A stretch of DNA of 64,000 nt from Sphaerisporangium krabiense (GTDB taxonomy: Bacteria > Actinomycetota > Actinomycetes > Streptosporangiales > Streptosporangiaceae), in assembly GCF_014200435.1 (NCBI RefSeq), contig NZ_JACHBR010000001.1, positions 682,001-746,000 on the forward strand, written 5' to 3'. How positions within the stretch are numbered: position 1 is the stretch's first letter; each line of letters begins with the position of its first letter. The position numbers and the translations under genes were made by a program. The notes below the pieces were generated by a model. That model saw only the letters and a list, made by a program, of their open reading frames with translations. It had not been told where the DNA came from and did no database searches. Shown here piece after piece: positions 59,254 through 64,000 of this stretch.

Positions 59254-59422
59254 GGTCCCTCCTGCGCGCCTGTTAGGCGGTATCGGCCAGCGAAGGTCTG
59301 GAAGTGATCCATCGGCACATCTCTGATCAACGAGCCCTGGACACCGTTTGTCCAGCGCACTCTAACGCACTACGGGCGCGGCGGCTCTCCTCTGAGCCCC
59401 CGCGCCTCGTATTGCCTGCCTC

Positions 59423-59896
59423 CTACAGCTCGGTGACAGAGCCACCAGCTGCGGCGATCTTTTCCTTCGCGGAGGCGGAGAACGCATGCGCTCGCACGTT
59501 CAACGCCACCGAGATCTCACCGGTTCCCAGGATCTTGACCGGCTGGTTCTTGCGGACCGCGCCACGCTCGACCAGCGTCTCGACGCCGACCTCGCCGCCC
59601 TCGGGGAAGAGCTCGCCGAGCCTGTCCAGGTTGACGACCTGGTAGGTCGTCTTGAACAGGGCGTTGGAGAAGCCCTTCCGCTTGGGCAGGCGCCGCTGGA
59701 GCGGAATCTGGCCACCCTCGAAACCGAAGGGGACCGTGGTACGGGACTTGGTGCCCTTGGTGCCACGACCGGAGGTCTTGCCCTTGGACGCCTCGCCGCG
59801 GCCCTTGCGGACCTTGGCCTTGTTGGCGCCGGGGGCCGGACGCAGGTGGTGGATGCGCAGCGGCGCGCCGCCGCCGGAGTTCTCAGCGTTAGCCAT
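59423..59896 (-). CDS. rplO: 50S ribosomal protein L15 (uL15)
   Basis: 157 residues: [48 protein letters not shown]. Standard Gly-rich RNA-binding N-terminus. Starts 2 bp after rpmD and closes this part of the spc operon before secY. Confidence 0.98.
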   Translation of the reverse strand: MANAENSGGGAPLRIHHLRPAPGANKAKVRKGRGEASKGKTSGRGTKGTKSRTTVPFGFEGGQIPLQRRLPKRKGFSNALFKTTYQVVNLDRLGELFPEGGEVGVETLVERGAVRKNQPVKILGTGEISVALNVRAHAFSASAKEKIAAAGGSVTEL

Positions 59897-59898
59897 GA

Positions 59899-60081
59899 CT
59901 AGTCGACCTCTTCCACCTCGACGAGGTGCGTCACCACGGCGACCATGCCCCGGATCTCCGGGCGGTCCTCCTTGACGACGACGTCGCCGATTCGCTTCAG
60001 GCCCAGCGAGCGCAGAGAGTCACGCTGGTTCTGCTTGCCGCCGATCTTCGATCGGACCTGGGTGATCTTCAGACGAGCCAT
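59899..60081 (-). CDS. rpmD: 50S ribosomal protein L30 (uL30)
   Basis: 60 residues from ATG 60081: [20 protein letters not shown] through [17 protein letters not shown]. The longer open frame upstream is the shadow of rpsE. Confidence 0.98.
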   Translation of the reverse strand: MARLKITQVRSKIGGKQNQRDSLRSLGLKRIGDVVVKEDRPEIRGMVAVVTHLVEVEEVD

Positions 60082-60083
60082 CG

Positions 60084-60716
60084 CTAGCTCACCGCCTTCG
60101 CCGCCGCGGCCGCCTCGGCGATGCCCTCGGCGCGAGCCTTGAGCATCCGTACGGGCGCGACGTGCTCGATCGGGAGCCCACGGCGGGCGGCGATCTCCTC
60201 GGGCCTGCTGAGGTCCTTCAGGGCCGCCACGGTGGCGTGGACGATGTTGATCGGGTTGTCCGAGCCGAGCGACTTGGACAGCACGTCGTGGATCCCCGCG
60301 CACTCGAGGACGGCGCGCACCGGGCCGCCGGCGATGACACCGGTACCAGGCGAGGCCGGGCGCAGCAGGACGACGCCGGCGGCGTCCTCACCCTGCACCG
60401 TGTGCGGGATGGTGCCCTGGATGCGCGGCACCTTGAAGAAGTGCTTCTTGGCCTCCTCGACGCCCTTGGCGATCGCCGCGGGCACCTCCTTGGCCTTGCC
60501 GTAGCCGACGCCGACCAGGCCGTTGCCGTCGCCGACGACGACCAGGGCGGTGAAGCTGAACCGCCGGCCGCCCTTGACGACCTTGGCGACTCGGTTGATC
60601 TTCACAACGCGCTCGATGTACGAGACGCCCTTCTCGGCAGCACCACCGCGGCGATCGTCGCGACGGTCACGCCGCTCACCACCGCCGCCGGCGCCGCGAC
60701 GCGGAGCTGCAGCCAT
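60084..60716 (-). CDS. rpsE: 30S ribosomal protein S5 (uS5)
   Basis: 210 residues from ATG 60716. A Gly/Arg-rich N-terminal extension (residues 5-25) precedes the S5 core ([40 protein letters not shown]). It acts in decoding fidelity and mRNA unwinding. 2 bp before rpmD. Confidence 0.98.
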   Translation of the reverse strand: MAAAPRRGAGGGGERRDRRDDRRGGAAEKGVSYIERVVKINRVAKVVKGGRRFSFTALVVVGDGNGLVGVGYGKAKEVPAAIAKGVEEAKKHFFKVPRIQGTIPHTVQGEDAAGVVLLRPASPGTGVIAGGPVRAVLECAGIHDVLSKSLGSDNPINIVHATVAALKDLSRPEEIAARRGLPIEHVAPVRMLKARAEGIAEAAAAAKAVS

Positions 60717-60765
60717 CAGTGGTTCCTCTTTTCGTTGCTCTTGATTGCGATGCGGGCCGGAGACA

Positions 60766-61146
60766 TCAGAACTCCAGCCCGCCTTCACGGGCGCTGTCCG
60801 CCAGGGCCGCGATGCGGCCCGCGTAGCGGTTGCCACCACGGTCGAACACGACCGCGGTGATCCCGGCGGCCTTGGCCCGCTGAGCGACGAGCTCGCCGAC
60901 CTTCTTCGCCTTGTCGGTCTTGGTGCCCTCGGCCGTGCGCAGCGAGGCGTCCAAGGTGGAGGCGCTGGCCAGCGTGTGGCCCGCGGTGTCGTCCACGATC
61001 TGCACGAAGATGTGACGCGCGGAACGATTGATGACCAGGCGCGGGCGGGCCGGCGAGCCGACGACCTTCTTGCGGACGCGGCGGTGACGGCGCGAGCGCG
61101 ACAGCGCGCGGGCGGCCGTGTGCTTGGCAACCTTGGTGAAGGCCAT
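60766..61146 (-). CDS. rplR: 50S ribosomal protein L18 (uL18)
   Basis: 126 residues: [60 protein letters not shown]. Binds 5S rRNA. It sits between rplF and rpsE. Confidence 0.98.
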   Translation of the reverse strand: MAFTKVAKHTAARALSRSRRHRRVRKKVVGSPARPRLVINRSARHIFVQIVDDTAGHTLASASTLDASLRTAEGTKTDKAKKVGELVAQRAKAAGITAVVFDRGGNRYAGRIAALADSAREGGLEF

Positions 61147-61148
61147 GA

Positions 61149-61691
61149 CTACTTACCAGCCTTTCCGACCTTGCGGCGGATGACTTCGCCCTGGTACCGC
61201 ACACCCTTGCCCTTGTAGGGGTCGGGCTTGCGCAGCTTGCGGATGTTCGCGGCGACCTCGCCGACCTTCTGCTTGTCGATGCCGTCCACGTGGAACAGGG
61301 TCGGCCGCTCGACGCGGAAGGTGACGCCGTCGGGGGCGTCCACGATCACCGGGTGGCTGAAGCCCAGCGAGAACTCCAGCTGCGTCGGGCCCTTGGCCTG
61401 GACGCGGTAACCGACGCCGACGATCTCCAGCGTCTTGCTGTACCCCTTGGTGACGCCGTCCACCATGTTGGAGATCAGCGTCCGGGACAGCCCGTGCAGG
61501 GCGCGCACCTTGTTCTCGTCGTTGGGGCGGGTGACGGTGATGGTGCCGTCGTCCCCGCGCTCGACGTCGATCGGCTCCGCGACCTTGTGTGAAAGCGTGC
61601 CCTTCGGGCCCTTGACCGTGACATCCCGGCCGTCGATGGCGATGTCCACGCCACTCGGTACGGGGATGGGCAGCCGTCCGATTCGCGACAT
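61149..61691 (-). CDS. rplF: 50S ribosomal protein L6 (uL6)
   Basis: 180 residues from ATG 61691 ([20 protein letters not shown]). [16 protein letters not shown] and [18 protein letters not shown] are standard. A 19-residue longer frame lacks L6 character. Confidence 0.98.
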   Translation of the reverse strand: MSRIGRLPIPVPSGVDIAIDGRDVTVKGPKGTLSHKVAEPIDVERGDDGTITVTRPNDENKVRALHGLSRTLISNMVDGVTKGYSKTLEIVGVGYRVQAKGPTQLEFSLGFSHPVIVDAPDGVTFRVERPTLFHVDGIDKQKVGEVAANIRKLRKPDPYKGKGVRYQGEVIRRKVGKAGK

Positions 61692-61710
61692 GCTGTGATT
61701 CCTCCCCTCG

Positions 61711-62109
61711 TTACCAGACGTAGGCGAGGACTTCCCCGCCCACACCACGCTTGCCGGCCTGCTTGTCGGTCATGAGGCCCCCGGACGTCGAGATGATCGC
61801 GACACCGAGACCGCCCAAGACCCTGGGCAGGTTGTCCTTCTTTGCATAGACCCGCAGGCCGGGCTTCGACACCCGGCGCAGGCCCGCGATTGACCGTTCA
61901 CGCGTGGGCCCGAACTTGAGCTCCACCACGAGGTTCTTTCCGACCTTGGCGTCTTCGACGGTCCAGGCCTGGATGTAACCCTCCTGCTGGAGGATCTCGG
62001 CGATGTGCGCCTTGATCTTCGAGTACGGCATGCTCACGGTGTCGTGGTATGCCGAGTTCGCGTTACGCAGACGCGTCAGCATGTCTGCGATCGGGTCGGT
62101 CATCGTCAT
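61711..62109 (-). CDS. rpsH: 30S ribosomal protein S8 (uS8)
   Basis: 132 residues. [20 protein letters not shown] at the start and [20 protein letters not shown] at the end. ATG 62109 has AGGAGG 10 nt upstream and is preferred to the ATG two codons later. S8 is the usual translational regulator of the spc operon. Confidence 0.98.
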   Translation of the reverse strand: MTMTDPIADMLTRLRNANSAYHDTVSMPYSKIKAHIAEILQQEGYIQAWTVEDAKVGKNLVVELKFGPTRERSIAGLRRVSKPGLRVYAKKDNLPRVLGGLGVAIISTSGGLMTDKQAGKRGVGGEVLAYVW

Positions 62110-62249
62110 GGCCGGTGGCCCTCCTCACCGCGGTTTCCCGACCGGGACCTACGGTGTGGTCGTGGGCGCCTGACTCGGCGCCCGGTTGATATGACTTGGA
62201 TGTACGGCCGGCAGGGCGCGGGCCCTCGTCGCGAGGGCCCGCACGCGGG

Positions 62250-62435
62250 CTACCAGCTGGACTTGGTGATGCCGGGCAGCTCGCCCCGGTGCGCCATCTC
62301 GCGGAAGCACACGCGGCACAGGCCGAACTTGCGGTAGACCGCACGGGGACGGCCGCAGCGCGAACAACGAGTGTACGCGCGGACGCCGAACTTCGGCTTG
62401 CGCTCGGCCTTGGCGATCAGGGACTTCTTGGCCAT
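62250..62435 (-). CDS. rpsN: 30S ribosomal protein S14 (uS14), zinc type Z
   Basis: 61 residues, [20 protein letters not shown] onward. Cys24, Cys27, Cys40 and Cys43 form a zinc ribbon, the short type Z. It starts 2 bp after the rplE stop; a gap of about 140 bp follows before rpsH. Confidence 0.98.
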   Translation of the reverse strand: MAKKSLIAKAERKPKFGVRAYTRCSRCGRPRAVYRKFGLCRVCFREMAHRGELPGITKSSW

Positions 62436-62437
62436 GC

Positions 62438-63013
62438 TCAGGCCTCCTTGAAGGGGAAGCCGAGGAGCTTCAGCAGCGCCCGGCCTTGTTCGTCGTTCGT
62501 GGCGGTGGTCACGACCGTGATGTCCATGCCCCGCTGGCGGTCGACCCGGTCGGGGTCCACCTCGTGGAACATGACCTGCTCGGTCAGACCGAAGGTGTAG
62601 TTCCCGTTGCCGTCGAACTGCTTGGGCGAGAGGCCGCGGAAGTCGCGGATGCGCGGCAGCGCGAGGGACAGCAGCCGGTCGAGGAACTCCCACATACGGT
62701 CGCCGCGCAGCGTCACGTGCGCGCCGATCGGCATGCCCTCGCGCAGCTTGAACTGCGCGATGGACTTGCGGGCGTGGGCCACGGCCGGCTTCTGGCCGGT
62801 GATGGCGGTGAGGTCGCGCACCGCGCCCTCGATCAGCTTGGAGTCGCGGGCCGCCTCGCCGACGCCCATGTTCACCTTGATCTTGGTGAGCTTGGGGATC
62901 TGCATGACGTTCGCGATGCCGAACTGCTCACGCAGCTTGTCCGCGATCTCCTCGCGGTAGCGGAGCTTGAGGCGCGGCGCGGGGCGCTCGGTCTCGGTAG
63001 TGGTGGCGGTCAT
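62438..63013 (-). CDS. rplE: 50S ribosomal protein L5 (uL5)
   Basis: 191 residues: [60 protein letters not shown]. Binds 5S rRNA and contacts P-site tRNA. The ATG overlaps the rplX stop by one base. Confidence 0.98.
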   Translation of the reverse strand: MTATTTETERPAPRLKLRYREEIADKLREQFGIANVMQIPKLTKIKVNMGVGEAARDSKLIEGAVRDLTAITGQKPAVAHARKSIAQFKLREGMPIGAHVTLRGDRMWEFLDRLLSLALPRIRDFRGLSPKQFDGNGNYTFGLTEQVMFHEVDPDRVDRQRGMDITVVTTATNDEQGRALLKLLGFPFKEA

Positions 63014-63336
63014 CAGTTGTCCTCACCCGATTCGTCGGCCTCGGCGGCCTTCTTGGCGGGCTTGTCGTCCTTCGTCGCCTCGTCCTTCTTGGCGTCATCC
63101 TTGAGCTTCTTGACGTTGCTCACGTGGATGGGCGCCTCCAGGGTCTGCACGCCGCCTTCCTTGGCGCCGCGCGGGCCCTGGTGGGTGACCTTGGAGTGCT
63201 TCTTGATCAGGTTCACGCCCTCCACCACCACGCGGTCCTCGCGCGGCAGGGCGCGGATCACACGACCCTTGGCACCCTTGTCCTTACCGGCGATGACCTG
63301 GACGAGGTCACCCTTCTTCACATGCAGCTTCGGCAT
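63013..63336 (-). CDS. rplX: 50S ribosomal protein L24 (uL24), charged tail
   Basis: 107 residues. The KOW domain [20 protein letters not shown] with [20 protein letters not shown] is standard. Residues 78-107 are a Lys/Asp/Glu-rich tail not present in short homologues. It abuts rplN with no gap and overlaps rplE by one base. Confidence 0.97.
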   Translation of the reverse strand: MPKLHVKKGDLVQVIAGKDKGAKGRVIRALPREDRVVVEGVNLIKKHSKVTHQGPRGAKEGGVQTLEAPIHVSNVKKLKDDAKKDEATKDDKPAKKAAEADESGEDN

Positions 63337-63705
63337 CTACAACACCTCCGGCGCGAGCGAGATGATGCGCATGAACTTCTTCTCGCGCAGCTCGCGACCC
63401 ACCGGACCGAAGATACGCGTGCCCCGAGGGTCACCACTGTCCTTGATGATGACCGCGGCGTTCTCGTCGAAGCGGATGTAGGAGCCGTCGGGGCGGCGGC
63501 GCTCCTTGCTGGTGCGCACCACGACAGCCTTGACCACATCACCCTTCTTGACGCCCGCGGCGGGAAGAGCGTCCTTCACCGTCGCGACGATGATGTCGCC
63601 GATACCCGCGTAGCGCCGACCCGAGCCACCGAGCACCCGGATGCACAACAGCTCCTTGGCACCCGTGTTGTCGGCGACCTTGAGCCGCGACTCCTGCTGG
63701 ATCAC
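63337..63705 (-). CDS. rplN: 50S ribosomal protein L14 (uL14)
   Basis: 122 residues: [63 protein letters not shown] start. A strong hairpin separates it from rpsQ. Confidence 0.98.
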   Translation of the reverse strand: MIQQESRLKVADNTGAKELLCIRVLGGSGRRYAGIGDIIVATVKDALPAAGVKKGDVVKAVVVRTSKERRRPDGSYIRFDENAAVIIKDSGDPRGTRIFGPVGRELREKKFMRIISLAPEVL

Positions 63706-63812
63706 GTCAACTCCCGTATGTCACGCCGGTTCTCATTCATTGAGCCTGGCGGAACTAGATTCGGTCTAATGCGCCCCCGGCCGGTCTTACCGGCCCGAGG
63801 GGGGACGCCACA

Positions 63813-63841
63813 CGGGAGACCCCCTTCCGGGGGGCCTCCCG
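63813..63841 (-). terminator. Strong hairpin between rpsQ and rplN
   Basis: CGGGAG-A-CCCCC / GGGGG-C-CTCCCG, 11 pairs with one internal mismatch and a short loop, 10 bp past the rpsQ stop. No T-run on the minus strand. May be an attenuator or an mRNA-processing or stability element inside the operon. Confidence 0.6.
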
Positions 63842-63850
63842 CACGGCGAC

Positions 63851-64000
63851 TTACTTGGCCCGCTCGAGGATCTCCACGACCCGCCACCGCTTGGTGGCGG
63901 ACAGCGGCCGGGTCTCCATCAGAAGGACGCGGTCGCCGACGCCGGCGGTGTTGGCCTCGTCGTGGGCCTTGTACTTGGTCGTACGGCGGATGACCTTGCC
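63851..64000 (-). CDS. rpsQ: 30S ribosomal protein S17 (uS17), N-terminus cut by window edge
   Basis: The last 49 residues are in the window: [49 protein letters not shown]. These are characteristic of S17, a primary 16S rRNA-binding protein. The gene continues past position 64000. Confidence 0.96.
   Translation of the reverse strand, partial: GKVIRRTTKYKAHDEANTAGVGDRVLLMETRPLSATKRWRVVEILERAK

Overview
The window is about 64 kb of very GC-rich DNA (third codon positions almost all G or C) from an actinomycete chromosome. Several features point to Actinomycetota: DUF397, DUF5319, GuaB3, a SigD/ShbA-type sigma factor beside guaB, the groES-groEL1 pair with a CIRCE operator, a class F sortase, and zinc-type uS4/uS14/bL36. 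The gene order, and the many proline-rich extensions on housekeeping proteins, look most like Streptosporangiales. That placement is inference; no 16S gene is present.

Layout. 1-5.8 kb, minus except two genes: a cut-off sulfotransferase, a CDP-alcohol phosphatidyltransferase, a secreted polysaccharide deacetylase (+), a DUF397 protein (+), an acyltransferase and guaA. 5.9-10.1 kb: a secreted beta-propeller protein (+) and glpD (-). 10.4-15.2 kb: a DeoR regulator (-) divergent from a tightly packed four-gene operon (SIS isomerase/deaminase, nagA-like deacetylase, PfkB kinase, class II aldolase) that reads as a complete amino-sugar-phosphate route to triose phosphates, probably the galactosamine/tagatose route. 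15.3-22.4 kb: guaB3, a 35-bp minisatellite, guaB, DUF5319 (+), a miniature RsdA-like anti-sigma gene coupled to a sigD/shbA-type gene, then groEL-groES under a perfect CIRCE and a good promoter.

22.4-34 kb: a THUMP-like methyltransferase (+) and a long coiled-coil protein (+), then a minus-strand run acpS, nnr, alr, an alpha/beta hydrolase, tsaE, a sortase F pair, tsaB, rimI, tsaD. The last genes form the t6A cluster, interrupted by the sortase pair and a palindromic hairpin element. 34.2-40.7 kb, mainly plus: coaA, a DUF389 membrane protein, two ABC-2 transporter halves in one overlapping operon, a small membrane protein (-), and a MerR-type effector domain without its DNA-binding domain behind a MerR-type promoter. 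40.8-43.2 kb: glmM, rpsI, rplM (-). 43.6-49.9 kb (+): a CAP-domain protein and two paralogous giant proline-rich single-pass membrane proteins that I do not recognise. They sit between truA and rplM and are the best candidate for an undescribed envelope module.

49.9-64 kb (-): truA with an unusual Pro/Ala-rich leader, rplQ, rpoA, rpsD, rpsK, rpsM, rpmJ and infA; then a DUF1707 protein, map, adk, secY; then the spc ribosomal-protein operon from rplO back to a cut-off rpsQ.

The window joins information processing (ribosome, RNA polymerase alpha, SecY, t6A, pseudouridine), purine synthesis (guaA, guaB), chaperones and cell-wall precursor steps (alr, glmM) with lineage-specific envelope and sugar-catabolism genes. 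All functions are assigned by reading motifs and gene order by eye. No database search was possible.
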